A model generated the notes under the pieces. The model did no database searches and was not told the origin of the DNA. It saw nothing but the letters and a program-made list of their open reading frames with translations. DNA of 64,000 bases from Microbacterium hydrocarbonoxydans (GTDB lineage: Bacteria > Actinomycetota > Actinomycetes > Actinomycetales > Microbacteriaceae). The DNA lies in NCBI RefSeq assembly GCF_900105205.1, contig NZ_FNSQ01000005.1:806001-870000 (forward strand), read 5' to 3'. Numbering within the stretch: the first letter of the stretch is position 1; each line of letters begins with the position of its first letter. Both the position numbers and the translations under genes were made by a program. Below are positions 53,976-63,489 of this stretch, piece by piece.

Positions 53976-55106
53976 ATGAGAACTTTCGGGGTCGAAGAAG
54001 AACTGCTGCTGGTCGATGAACGCACCGGCCTGCCGACAGCCGCCGCGCCGCGCATCCTGGAATGGCAGGAAGACGAGGGCGCTCCGGCGCTCGAGGCGGA
54101 GATCCAGCAGGAGATGATCGAGGTCGTCGGCCCCGTCTGCACGACCGCGTCGCAGCTCGCACAGGGGATCGCCGACGGGCGTCGGCGGGCAGACGCCGAG
54201 GCCGCCGACGTCGGTGCGAGGGCGGTGCCGCTCGCCACGCCGCCGGTGGCCGTGCACCCGCATCCTTCCCCGTCGCCGCGCTACGAGGAGATGATGCGCC
54301 GATACGGCGTCACCGCCCGGCGCACCCTCACCTGCGGCTTCCATGTGCACGTCGGCGTCGACTCGGCGGAGGAGGGGGTGGCCGCGCTCGACCGCATCCG
54401 CGACTGGCTCCCGACCATCCTCGCCCTGAGCAGCAACTCGCCGTTCTGGGACGGAGCCGACACGGGCTACGCGAGCTACCGCAACGACGTGTGGAGCCGC
54501 TGGCCCTCTGCCGGCGCGAATCCCGTGTTCGGATCGGAGGCCGCGTACCGCGAGCACGAGCGTGCGCTGCTGGCATCGGGTGTGCTCCTGGATGCCGGGA
54601 TGCTCTACTTCGACGCCCGGCTCTCGCGTCACCACCCGACGCTGGAGGTGCGCATCGCCGACCTGTGCCTGCGCGAGGAGGACGCGGTGACGATCGCCGC
54701 GCTCTGCCGCGGCCTGGTCGAGACCGCGATCATGGACTGGCGTCGCGACGTCGACCCGATCGGCACCGATCAGCGGGTGCTGAGGCTGGCGACCTGGCGT
54801 GCGGCCTTGAGCGGTGTGCGCGGCGAGCACGTGCATCCGCTCACCGGCCGACGCTGCGCTGCGGACTCGGCAGTGGCTGCTCTGCTCGATCACGTCCGAC
54901 CGGGACTCGAGTTCTCCGGTGATCTCGATCGGGTGACCGAGGGGGTCCAGGCGATCCTCCTGCGCGGGACGGGTGCCGACTGGCAGCGCGAGCAGGTCGC
55001 TCGTCGCGGGCTCGTGGGCGACATCGTCCGGAATCTGACCGCGCGTCATGGTGGGTCGGATGATGCGCCGACGCCGCAGGAGGAGTCGGCGCCGGCGGGC
55101 GTCTGA
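53976..55106 (+). CDS. Carboxylate-amine ligase, YbdK / glutamate-cysteine ligase type 2
   Basis: 376 residues. Starts with the family hallmark MRTFGVEEELLLVD and has TCGFHVHVGV and ARLSRHHPTLEVRIADLCL. Members ligate glutamate to cysteine weakly. In actinobacteria the role is often unclear because they use mycothiol. The ATG at 53976 is chosen because the conserved protein begins there. Confidence 0.85.
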   Translation: MRTFGVEEELLLVDERTGLPTAAAPRILEWQEDEGAPALEAEIQQEMIEVVGPVCTTASQLAQGIADGRRRADAEAADVGARAVPLATPPVAVHPHPSPSPRYEEMMRRYGVTARRTLTCGFHVHVGVDSAEEGVAALDRIRDWLPTILALSSNSPFWDGADTGYASYRNDVWSRWPSAGANPVFGSEAAYREHERALLASGVLLDAGMLYFDARLSRHHPTLEVRIADLCLREEDAVTIAALCRGLVETAIMDWRRDVDPIGTDQRVLRLATWRAALSGVRGEHVHPLTGRRCAADSAVAALLDHVRPGLEFSGDLDRVTEGVQAILLRGTGADWQREQVARRGLVGDIVRNLTARHGGSDDAPTPQEESAPAGV

Positions 55107-55139
55107 CGGTGCTGATCCTGACCCGCCGTCGGCAGCGCG

Positions 55140-55343
55140 TCAGCGCGCGGTGGGCGGGAGCTTGTCGACGCCGTGCCGACTCGGCTTGTCGGGCTCAGCG
55201 GCCGTCTCGGGAGAGGCGTGCGCCGAACCCGACGGCGGCTCAGAGGTCGGGTAGCTCGGCTCCTCGATCTCGATCGCCTTGTCGCGCTCGTCGAGGGGAG
55301 GCAGGTGGTCCAGGGGCTGTCTGATGTCGTCGGGGTGGCTCAT
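55140..55343 (-). CDS. Small acidic hypothetical protein
   Basis: 67 residues, rich in proline, glutamate and aspartate (DIRQPLDHLPPLDERDKAIE), probably disordered. Start taken at 55343 (MSHPDDIRQ). Convergent with YbdK. Confidence 0.5.
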   Translation of the reverse strand: MSHPDDIRQPLDHLPPLDERDKAIEIEEPSYPTSEPPSGSAHASPETAAEPDKPSRHGVDKLPPTAR

Positions 55344-55410
55344 GCGGTCAGGCTCCGCCCGCTGAAGCTTGCTCACCAGGGGCTTGACGACGGGGCGTAG
55401 GGTCGGGACC

Positions 55411-55785
55411 ATGCGCACCGGACCTCTTCTCGTCTACGACGGCGACTGCGCCTTCTGCACCACCTGGGTGCGGCGGCTCGAGAAATACCTCGGCCGGTTC
55501 CCCGAGTCCCAGCCCTGGCAGTGGGTCGACCTCGCCGACCTCGGCCTCACCACAGAGGATGTGACCCGGTACGTCTGGCTTTTCGCGGGCGGGCGACGGT
55601 TCCGCGGACACGAGGCCTTCGCAGCGCTCTTGCGCATGCAGCGCGGGTGGGGCTGGCGCTTCGCCGGACGGATGCTGATCACACCGCCGTTCTCGTGGGC
55701 GGCGGCGCTCGGGTATGCGCTGATCGCCCGGTTCCGGCATCGACTGCCCGGAGGAACTCCCGCCTGCGCGATGCCTCGGGTGTGA
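55411..55785 (+). CDS. DCC-family (DUF393) thiol-disulfide oxidoreductase-like protein
   Basis: 124 residues. The family signature YDGDCAFC at 9-16 provides a thioredoxin-like C13-x2-C16 pair. The end has a hydrophobic stretch (SWAAALGYALIARF). Likely a membrane-associated redox protein. ATG at 55411. Confidence 0.85.
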   Translation: MRTGPLLVYDGDCAFCTTWVRRLEKYLGRFPESQPWQWVDLADLGLTTEDVTRYVWLFAGGRRFRGHEAFAALLRMQRGWGWRFAGRMLITPPFSWAAALGYALIARFRHRLPGGTPACAMPRV

Positions 55786-55853
55786 CAGCATCCGAACAAT
55801 CGTCGGATGTCAACGCCCCTGGCTGTGTTCGCGCCCTGGCCTAGCATCGCGGG

Positions 55854-56147
55854 ATGGGACGCCTGAGATACGACAGCACGCTCGAGCCGATCAACATCGA
55901 CGACGTGACGCTCGCGCACATGAAGATCATCGTCGGCACGAAGCTGCGCCGACAGGAGAGCTTCATGATGTCGTGGGTGCCGGTGGATGACTCTGGCGAC
56001 GGCCGGCTCACGGCATGGATCCACCCCAGCATCCCGCTCGTCCTGGCGTTCGACTCGACAGAGCCCGTGCCGGTCGATCCCGAACGGATCGCGCGCATGA
56101 TGCAGAGCCTCAACGCACACGGAGAGCTCGTCATCGACGAGATCTGA
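55854..56147 (+). CDS. Small MGR-type protein, paralogue 2
   Basis: 97 residues: MGRLRYDSTLEPINIDD, LAHMKIIVGTKLRRQESF, WIHPSIPLVLAF. Clearly the same fold as paralogues 1 and 3. Unknown function. It starts 68 bases after the DCC gene. Confidence 0.7.
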   Translation: MGRLRYDSTLEPINIDDVTLAHMKIIVGTKLRRQESFMMSWVPVDDSGDGRLTAWIHPSIPLVLAFDSTEPVPVDPERIARMMQSLNAHGELVIDEI

Positions 56148-56252
56148 CGCGCGCCGGATACCTCGACTGAGACGCCTGCGGGCGCACTGCCGGGGATCGG
56201 CCGAGTTGTCAATACCCTGCGATGACCCGAACGGATTTTCTACGCTGACGTC

Positions 56253-56558
56253 ATGTCCGACCTCACCGATGCGCCCCCGATCCCCACGGGGCCGCACCAG
56301 TCCCACGCGTCGCAGTCGCTGCGGCGCGTGTTCCACCTTGCCCAGCTCGTCGCCGTCGTGCGCGCCTGCCCCGGACTGCACGTGCGCTACTCCGCCCGCC
56401 CCGACGACGACTCCCGACGACACAGCATCGACACCGAGAGCGGTCTCGAACTGCCGGTCGCAGTCCTGACCGAGGAGCTGCTCGAAGAGGCGCGGGCACG
56501 GTGCGAGGAGAAGTTCGACGCCGGCCGAGGCCCCGCCGACGAGGAAGGGGCGGCCTGA
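56253..56558 (+). CDS. Small hypothetical protein coupled to MGR paralogue 3
   Basis: 101 residues, charged, predicted helical end (LTEELLEEARARCEEKFDAG). The stop overlaps the next start (TGATG at 56556-56560). No family recognised. Confidence 0.6.
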   Translation: MSDLTDAPPIPTGPHQSHASQSLRRVFHLAQLVAVVRACPGLHVRYSARPDDDSRRHSIDTESGLELPVAVLTEELLEEARARCEEKFDAGRGPADEEGAA

Positions 56559-56896
56559 TGGGCAGGTTCATCTACGAAGGCACCACGCGTATCGAGGTCG
56601 AGGATCGGGCGCTCAGCCACCTCCAGCTGGTGATCACCGCCAAGCTGCGCCGCGGCGAGGCATTCAACTTCAGCTGGCGCGAAGATCAGAGCATCGGCGG
56701 AGGGCGGACGACCGTGTGGCTGCATCCGGGCTCGTCTCTGGTGTATCGGTTCCTGGGCAGTCGGCAGCCCTCGATCAACCGCCGGTGGATCGAGGCCCTC
56801 GCCTTCACGGCGAACGCACCGACCGGGCTGTACCTCGTGGCGGAGCCACCGGAGTCGTCGTCGGGCGTGAAGCTCGGAGTGCCGGCGGATCTCTAG
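56558..56896 (+). CDS. Small MGR-type protein, paralogue 3
   Basis: 112 residues: MGRFIYEGTTRIEVED, LSHLQLVITAKLRRGEAF, WLHPGSSLVYRF. Coupled to the small gene before it. The conserved KLRR and W(L/I)HP suggest a nucleic-acid or protein-binding surface. Confidence 0.7.
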   Translation: MGRFIYEGTTRIEVEDRALSHLQLVITAKLRRGEAFNFSWREDQSIGGGRTTVWLHPGSSLVYRFLGSRQPSINRRWIEALAFTANAPTGLYLVAEPPESSSGVKLGVPADL

Positions 56897-56947
56897 CGGT
56901 TGTCAAGACCCGAGAGTCGGGCCTCGCCGCTCTCGTACCGTGCCGGC

Positions 56948-57808
56948 ATGCAGCCGGTCTCATCTCCTCTCGACGTCGAGTACATCCTTCCCCTGCGCTG
57001 GGACGACGACGCGGACCTAGACGAACTCACCGACTATCTGACGGCGTTGCGGGCGTGGGCGGATGTGACCGTCGTGGACGGGTCCGACCCCGAGCGCTTC
57101 GCCGCTCATGCGGCGGCCTGGGCGGGGCTCCTCAGGCATGTCGCGGTCGACGAGCGCCCCGGCGCGAACGGCAAGGTACGCGGCGTGCTCACCGGAGTCG
57201 CCATCGCGCGGCACGAGCGGATCGTGCTCGCCGACGACGACGTGCGCTACGGCCGGCAGGCGCTGGATGCCGTCGTCTCGGCGCTCGACTCCGCCTCGCT
57301 CGTCATCCCGCAGAACCACTTCGATCCGCTGCCGTGGCATGCACGGTGGGACACCGGACGGACGCTGCTCAACCGGGCGGTCGGTCGGGACTGGCCGAGG
57401 ACCTACGCCGTGCGTCGCTCGGTGCTGCGCACTGTCGGCGGCTACGACGCCGACACCCTGTTCGAGAATCTGGAGATGGAGCGGACGATCCTCGCCGTCG
57501 GCGGCATCGTGCAGGCGCGGCCGGACCTCTACGTCGCGCGCCGCCCGCCGACGACCCGGCACTTCCTGTCGCAGCGGGTGCGGCAGGCGTACGACAGCTT
57601 CGCGCGGCTGGCGCTCGAAGCATCCGCTCTCCCCGCGCTGTGCCTGCTCCGCCGGCGACCGGCCGCCCTCGCCCTGGTGGCGCTCGGCACGCGCCTGCGC
57701 GGCGGGGTCCAGTACGGCGGGCAGCGGGTGCCGGTCGCGGCGCACAGCGTTCGCACCATCAGACAGCGTCTCGAGCGGGAGAACGCCACCGGCATCGCTC
57801 GGAAGTGA
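56948..57808 (+). CDS. Glycosyltransferase, family 2-like
   Basis: 286 residues. The GT-A pattern shows VEYILPLRWDDDADLDEL, a metal-site cluster IVLADDDVRYG, then a GGYDADTLFENLEMERTI acceptor segment. No membrane anchor until a weakly hydrophobic end. Acts on an unknown acceptor, perhaps cell-wall polymer. Confidence 0.75.
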   Translation: MQPVSSPLDVEYILPLRWDDDADLDELTDYLTALRAWADVTVVDGSDPERFAAHAAAWAGLLRHVAVDERPGANGKVRGVLTGVAIARHERIVLADDDVRYGRQALDAVVSALDSASLVIPQNHFDPLPWHARWDTGRTLLNRAVGRDWPRTYAVRRSVLRTVGGYDADTLFENLEMERTILAVGGIVQARPDLYVARRPPTTRHFLSQRVRQAYDSFARLALEASALPALCLLRRRPAALALVALGTRLRGGVQYGGQRVPVAAHSVRTIRQRLERENATGIARK

Positions 57809-57866
57809 TGCGACGGGCGGCACGACCACGAGGTCGGACGACCGTGATTCCGGTAACCTCGTGCGC

Positions 57867-59504
57867 ATGGCCACCGCAACGACGCAGTCCCCGAAGCGCG
57901 AAGCGTTCGGATCCCGCAACGTCTTCATCCTCTCGGCGATCGGCTCGGCCGTCGGGCTCGGCAACATCTGGCGATTCCCCTATGTCGCGTACGAGGGCGG
58001 TGGCGGAGCGTTCCTCATTCCGTACCTCTGCGCGTTGCTGACCGCCGGCATCCCGCTCCTCTTCTTCGACTACGCGATCGGCCACCGCTTCCGCGGCTCG
58101 GCTCCGCTCGCGTTCCGGCGGCTGCACCGTAGAGCCGAGCCGCTCGGCTGGTGGCAGGTGCTCATCTGCGTCGTCATCGCCGTCTACTACGCCGTCATCA
58201 TCGCGTGGGCTGCGATGTACACCTGGTTCTCCGCGCAGCTGACCTGGGGCCCAGGCAACGAGAACGACTTCTTCTTCATCGACTTCCTGCGCTCTGCGGA
58301 TGTCGCGCAGGTCGGCGTCTCGACAGAGTTCGTGCCGCAGGTGGGCCTCCCGCTCGTGGCGGTCTGGCTGATCGTGATCGTGATCATGGCGCTGGGCGTG
58401 AAGCGCGGCATCGGCCGCGCGAACATGATCCTGATGCCGCTGCTGACGGTGATGTTCGCGATCCTCGTCGTGCAGTCCCTCTTCCTCCCCGGAGCGATGG
58501 ACGGCCTCAACGCCTTCTTCACGCCGAACTGGGAGGCGCTCGCCGACCCCGCGGTCTGGGCCTCGGCCTACGGGCACATCTTCTTCTCGCTCTCGGTGGC
58601 CTTCGGCATCATGGTCACCTACTCCTCGTACCTGAAGCGCAAGACCGACCTCACCGGTTCCGGCCTCGTCGTGGCGTTCGCGAACTCGGGCTTCGAGATC
58701 CTCGCCGGCATCGGCGTCTTCGCCGCCCTCGGCTTCATGGCTCAGGCGCAGGGGACCGAGGTCGCTGGCGTGGCATCCTCCGGCATCGGGCTCGCGTTCA
58801 TCGCGTTCCCGACGATCGTGTCGCAGGCCGCGGGCGGATCCATCATCGGCGTGCTCTTCTTCGGCGCCCTGGTCTTCGCCGGGGTCACCTCGCTGATCTC
58901 CATCCTCGAGGTCATCGTTGCGGCTCTCCAAGACAAGCTGGGCTGGGCGCGCATCCGCACGACGCTGACGGTGTCGATCCCCCTCGCGGTCATCTCGATG
59001 GCGCTCTTCTCGACGACCACCGCGCTGTCGGTGCTCGATACGGCCGACGCCTTCGTCAACGCCTTCGGCATCATGGCGGTCGCCCTCGTCGCCGTGGTCG
59101 TGGTCGCCTGGCTCCTGCACAAGCTCCCGACGCTCGTCGAGCACCTGAACCGGCGCTCCAGCTTCCGGGTGGGGCGTTTCTGGATGCTGCTGGTCGGCGC
59201 TCTCGCGCCGCTCGTGCTCGGCTACCTGTTCGTCACCGAGCTGATCTCGAAGATCTCCGAGCCGTACGGCGGCTACCCGGGCTGGTTCCTCGGGGTGTTC
59301 GGCTGGGGCATGGTCATCGCGCTCGTCGTGCTGGCGCTGCTGCTGTCGGCGCTGCCCTGGAGCGGTCGCTCGCATGCGAAGGACGACCCCGAGTACGACG
59401 AGTTCCTCGTCGACGAGGCCTACGAACCGGACCGCGAGACGTCGGCGATCCCGATCGTCTCCACCTACGGGCCTGGCACGGCCGAGAAGGGAACGGGCGC
59501 ATGA
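57867..59504 (+). CDS. Sodium-dependent amino-acid symporter, NSS/SNF family
   Basis: 545 residues, 12 membrane segments with the hallmark SAIGSAVGLGNIWRFPYVAY in the first segment. Close to bacterial MetP-type carriers. Its partner is the 44-residue protein that overlaps its stop. ATG at 57867. Confidence 0.9.
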   Translation: MATATTQSPKREAFGSRNVFILSAIGSAVGLGNIWRFPYVAYEGGGGAFLIPYLCALLTAGIPLLFFDYAIGHRFRGSAPLAFRRLHRRAEPLGWWQVLICVVIAVYYAVIIAWAAMYTWFSAQLTWGPGNENDFFFIDFLRSADVAQVGVSTEFVPQVGLPLVAVWLIVIVIMALGVKRGIGRANMILMPLLTVMFAILVVQSLFLPGAMDGLNAFFTPNWEALADPAVWASAYGHIFFSLSVAFGIMVTYSSYLKRKTDLTGSGLVVAFANSGFEILAGIGVFAALGFMAQAQGTEVAGVASSGIGLAFIAFPTIVSQAAGGSIIGVLFFGALVFAGVTSLISILEVIVAALQDKLGWARIRTTLTVSIPLAVISMALFSTTTALSVLDTADAFVNAFGIMAVALVAVVVVAWLLHKLPTLVEHLNRRSSFRVGRFWMLLVGALAPLVLGYLFVTELISKISEPYGGYPGWFLGVFGWGMVIALVVLALLLSALPWSGRSHAKDDPEYDEFLVDEAYEPDRETSAIPIVSTYGPGTAEKGTGA

Positions 59505-59635
59505 CCACGACAGCGGTAATCATGATGATCATCGCGATGGTCACGATCTGGGGCGGTCTCATCGCCGCCGTCGTGAACCTCGCCCGGCATCCCGAGGCTG
59601 CGGACTCCGAGCCCGCCCCGCCGGTCGAGCTCTGA
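59501..59635 (+). CDS. MetS-like small subunit of the NSS transporter
   Basis: 44 residues: a single membrane segment (AVIMMIIAMVTIWGGLIAAV) and a short charged tail. Matches methionine/alanine NSS small subunits, which are needed for carrier function. ATGA overlap with the carrier gene. Confidence 0.85.
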   Translation: MTTTAVIMMIIAMVTIWGGLIAAVVNLARHPEAADSEPAPPVEL

Positions 59636-59775
59636 GTGAGGCGGGCCCGCCGGCTCGGACTCGCCTTGCTCGGACCCGCGTAGCCGGATGACGGAGCGGA
59701 ATCAAGCCGCTCCTCGCCCGCCGACCTTCGGCGCTAGCGTCTCTCTCGACCCCATCGCGGACGGGAGGAGAGTCC

Positions 59776-62157
59776 ATGGTCGAGAGCGGGCAGCACGGGT
59801 TCGACGTCGAGGAATGGAGTGTCGGCTCCGAGGGCGTCGACACCGAGCACCTCGCGCATGAGGAGTCGGTCTTCGGGCTCTCGAACGGGCACGTCGGCTG
59901 GCGAGGCAATCTCGACGAGGGTGACCCGCGCGGTGTTGCGGGCAGCTACCTGAACGGCGTGTTCGAGGAGCACCCCATGCCGTATGCCGAGGAGGGCTAC
60001 GGCTACCCCGAGCACGGGCAGAGCGTGATCAACGTCTCCAACGGACAGCTGATCCGCCTCCTGGTCGGCGATGAGGCGTTCGACGTGCGCCGCGGCACGC
60101 TCGATTCCCACTCCCGTCGCCTCGATCTCCGCGCCGGGACCCTGCAGCGCGACCTCGGATGGACGAGCCCGGTGGGGACGCGTGTGCGGGTGCGCTCCAC
60201 GCGGATCGTGTCGTTCGCGCACCGCTCGGTCGCCGCCGTCCGCTACATCGTGGAGGCGATCGATGCGACCGAGGTAACGATCGTCTCGGAGCTGCTCGCG
60301 AATGAGCCGCTGCCGATCACGCACGAGGACCCTCGAGTGCAGGAGCTGCTGAAGGAGCCCTGGGAGGCGGTGCACTCGACCGCACAGGGGGCGGCGGCGA
60401 CCCTCGTGCACCGCACCAGGAAGAGCGGCCTGTCCGTAGCCGTGTCCATGGACCATCGCGTGGCGCATTCGGGGCGAGTAACCCCCGAGGTCGCGACCGA
60501 CGTCGATCCGGCCGGTGATCGCGCTCGCACCACGGTGCACGTCGCGCTCGAGGCCGGCGAGACGATCGAGGTCGTGAAGCTGGTCGGACACGAATGGTCG
60601 TCCACCCTCTCGACGGCGACCCTCCGCGATCGGGCAGAGACCGCCGTCGCCGACGCCTTCCGCGGGGGCTGGGAGACGATCGCCGATGAGCAGCGATCGC
60701 GCCTCGACGAGTTCTGGGAGTGCGCCGACGTGCGCATCGACGGCCCCCAGCGTCTGCAGCAGGCGGTGCGCTTCGCGCTCTTCCAGGTGTTCCAGGCCTC
60801 GGTCAGGATGGAGCTCCGCTCCGTGCCGGGCAAGGGGCTCACCGGCTCGGGCTATGAGGGGCACACCTTCTGGGACTTCGAGGCGTTCGTGCTGCCCGTG
60901 CTCACCTCCACACTGCCGCACGCGGCAGAGCAGGCGCTGCGGTGGCGGCACTCCGTGCTCGATCATGCCCGCGACCGTGCGACACAGCTGCATCTGCGCG
61001 GCGCGGCTCTGCCGTGGCGGACGATCGACGGTCGAGAGGCCTCGGGGTACTGGCCGGCCAGCACCGCGGCCTTCCATATCAACGCCGACGTCGCGGGCGC
61101 GGTGCTGCACTACGTCAGGGCCACCGGTGATGAGGCCTTCGAGCGCGAGGCGGGAGTGGAGCTCCTCGCCGAGTCAGCCCGGCTCTGGATGTCGCTCGGG
61201 CGCTGGGACGCTCGGGGAGGGTTCCATCTCGACGGAGTCACAGGCCCCGACGAGTACTCCGCGATCGCGAACGACAACGTCTTCACGAACCTCTCGGCGC
61301 AGCTGAATCTGCGCGGCGCCGCGGCGGCAGCGCGACGGCATCCCGAGGTCGCCGAGGCGCTGTCCGTGACTGCGGACGAGATCGCCGGATGGGAGGACGC
61401 CGCGGAGGCGATGACGGTGCCCTTCGACGCCGAGCGGAGTATCCACCCGCAGTCCGCCGGATACACCGATCTCGAGATCTGGGACTTCGAGGCCACCTCG
61501 CCCGATCAGTACCTGCTGCAGAACCACTTCCCGTATTTCGACCTGTACCGCAAGCAGGTCGTGAAGCAGGCCGACCTCGTGCTCGCCCTCTGGTTCGCGC
61601 ACGAGGCGTTCACCCCCGAGCAGAAGTCGCGGGCGTTCTCGTACTACGAGGCACTCACCGTGCGCGACTCATCACTCTCGGCCGCGGCACAGTCGGTCAT
61701 CGCGGCCGAGGTCGGTCATCTCGACCTGGCGCTGGATTACCTCGCCGAAGTGGCCACCCTCGACCTCGATGATCTGCACGGAAACACGGGGGAGGGGCTG
61801 CACGTCGCGGCGCTCGCCGGGGTGTGGACGGCGATCACCGCAGGGTTCGGCGGCATGCGCGACGGCGAGACGGGATTGCGCTTCCGCCCGAGGCTGCCCG
61901 CGCAGGTGCACGGGCTGGAGTTCGGCGTGCGCATCCACGGCTGCATCCTCCGCGTCGAGATCACCCCGGCGTCGACCACCTACCGACTCGCCTCGGGTGC
62001 GCCGGTGACGATCACCCACTTCGACGAGGAGGTCGTGCTCGAACCGGGCCACCCGGTCACACTCGACACGCCTCCGCTCGGGCCGCCCGGTCCGCGACCG
62101 ACGCAGCCGCACGGGCGAGCCCCGCGACCTGCGGCCGAGGCATTCGGCCGCAACTGA
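59776..62157 (+). CDS. GH65 disaccharide phosphorylase
   Basis: 793 residues: N-terminal beta domain, (alpha/alpha)6 barrel, C-terminal beta domain. The general acid is E493 in GVTGPDEYSAI. Phosphorolyses an alpha-linked disaccharide such as maltose, trehalose or kojibiose to beta-glucose-1-phosphate. No beta-phosphoglucomutase gene is next to it, which is unusual. Starts 140 bases after the NSS pair. Confidence 0.9.
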   Translation: MVESGQHGFDVEEWSVGSEGVDTEHLAHEESVFGLSNGHVGWRGNLDEGDPRGVAGSYLNGVFEEHPMPYAEEGYGYPEHGQSVINVSNGQLIRLLVGDEAFDVRRGTLDSHSRRLDLRAGTLQRDLGWTSPVGTRVRVRSTRIVSFAHRSVAAVRYIVEAIDATEVTIVSELLANEPLPITHEDPRVQELLKEPWEAVHSTAQGAAATLVHRTRKSGLSVAVSMDHRVAHSGRVTPEVATDVDPAGDRARTTVHVALEAGETIEVVKLVGHEWSSTLSTATLRDRAETAVADAFRGGWETIADEQRSRLDEFWECADVRIDGPQRLQQAVRFALFQVFQASVRMELRSVPGKGLTGSGYEGHTFWDFEAFVLPVLTSTLPHAAEQALRWRHSVLDHARDRATQLHLRGAALPWRTIDGREASGYWPASTAAFHINADVAGAVLHYVRATGDEAFEREAGVELLAESARLWMSLGRWDARGGFHLDGVTGPDEYSAIANDNVFTNLSAQLNLRGAAAAARRHPEVAEALSVTADEIAGWEDAAEAMTVPFDAERSIHPQSAGYTDLEIWDFEATSPDQYLLQNHFPYFDLYRKQVVKQADLVLALWFAHEAFTPEQKSRAFSYYEALTVRDSSLSAAAQSVIAAEVGHLDLALDYLAEVATLDLDDLHGNTGEGLHVAALAGVWTAITAGFGGMRDGETGLRFRPRLPAQVHGLEFGVRIHGCILRVEITPASTTYRLASGAPVTITHFDEEVVLEPGHPVTLDTPPLGPPGPRPTQPHGRAPRPAAEAFGRN

Positions 62158-62209
62158 CGTCGCACGCCGGCGATGCGCGAATCGGCGTCCCCGCCCTCAC
62201 GGGGCTTGT

Positions 62210-62225
62210 CAGAAGTGCACTTCTG
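62210..62225. repeat. Perfect 16-base palindrome
   Basis: CAGAAGTGCACTTCTG lies between the GH65 stop and the dinB stop. It could be a small terminator or a protein site. Confidence 0.5.
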
Positions 62226-62243
62226 TGCAACTGCTCGGTGCGC

Positions 62244-63439
62244 TCATTCATGCTCGGGCAGGATCGGGCTCGACCATCCCGGATCCCGCCCCAGCAGGGC
62301 CGCGCGGGAGACGGATGCCGCGCCGAACCGGTCGCGCAGGGTGTCGAGCACCGAGTCGAGGCGCGGTTCGTCGCCCCAGTCGATCGGCAGCTCAGGCTGC
62401 ACGCGATCGGCCTGGTCGAGGTGCGACAGGGAGACGCCGATCAGGGTGATCCCGCGCTCCGCGATCTCCGTCTGGGCCGCGGCGAGCAGTGTGTGCGCGA
62501 CGGTCGAGAGGAGCGCAGTGCGGTCGGTGGGGAGCCGAGCGAGCGTGAGCGGGTGGCCTTCGCGAAGTCACCGAAGCGCAGTCGCAGCACGACCGTCCGG
62601 CAGACGCGTCCGCCGTCGCGCAGACGTCGGGCGAGCCGGTCGACGATCTGGGTGAGGATGAGCTCGAGCTCCTCGGTGGAGCGCTCGCGGGTGCCGAGCG
62701 CGCGCTGCGATCCGATCGATCCACGGCGGCGCGTCGTGTCGACGGGACGCGGATCGCGGAGGCGCGCGAGGGCATGCAGATGGGCTCCGACCGCCCTGCC
62801 CAGCATCCGCTCGGCTGTCGCCGCCTCCAACTCGGCCAGCTGTCCGACGGTGCGGATGCCGTAGCGGTGCAGCTTCTCCGCAGTGATCGCCCCCACGCCC
62901 CAGAGCCGTTCGACGGGCAGCGGCAGCAGGAACTCCTCTTCGCGATCAGGCTCGACCACGAGGAGCCCGTTCGGCTTGCTCACGGCGCTCGCGACCTTGG
63001 CGAGGAACTTCGTCCGCGCGACGCCGACCGAGATCGCGAGACCCACCTCGACCCTGACGCGCTCGCGCAGGCGCACCGCCACCTCCTCGGGGGTGCCGAC
63101 GATCCGCCGGAGACCACCGACCTCGAGGAACGCCTCATCGATCGACAGGCCCTCCACGAGCGGGGTCGTGTCGCGGAAGATCGCGAACACGTCTCTGCTC
63201 GCCGCCGAGTACGCCTCCATCCGCGGGGGCACGACCACGGCATCCGGGCAGAGCTGCAGCGCCTGACGCCCGCCCATCGCGGTGCGCACGCCGCGTGCCT
63301 TGGCCTCGTAGCTCGCCGCCAGCACCACCCCGCCGCCGACGATCACGGGTCTGCCGCGGAGCGCCGGCGCGTCACGCTGCTCGACCGAGGCGTAGAACGC
63401 ATCGAGGTCGGCGTGCAGCACGGTCGCTTCGCCCCGCAT
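62244..63439 (-). pseudogene. dinB: DNA polymerase IV (dinB) broken by a -1 frameshift
   Basis: Y-family polymerase. The start VLHADLDAFYASVEQ and the palm motif GLSIDEAFLEV are intact. At about 62530-62552 the frame changes: the upstream frame ends in a serine/arginine-rich tail, but the conserved little-finger end (TDRTALLSTVAHTLLAAAQ; ERGITLIGVSLSHLDQADRV; stop at 62244-62246) continues in another frame. The full span is 1196 bases, one short of 399 codons. Either the enzyme is truncated at about 330 residues or the read carries an error. GCTCGCTCGG near the break could slip. Confidence 0.8.
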
Positions 63440-63489
63440 CCCGTTCTCCCGTCGACGTGCGAATCGTCGCACGGACCGGGGACACCGGC

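Noticed and set aside
53664..55049. Long minus-strand open frame of 461 codons
   Set aside because: It is the complement of the well-supported YbdK gene; the amino-acid content is arginine/glycine-biased and no family is visible.
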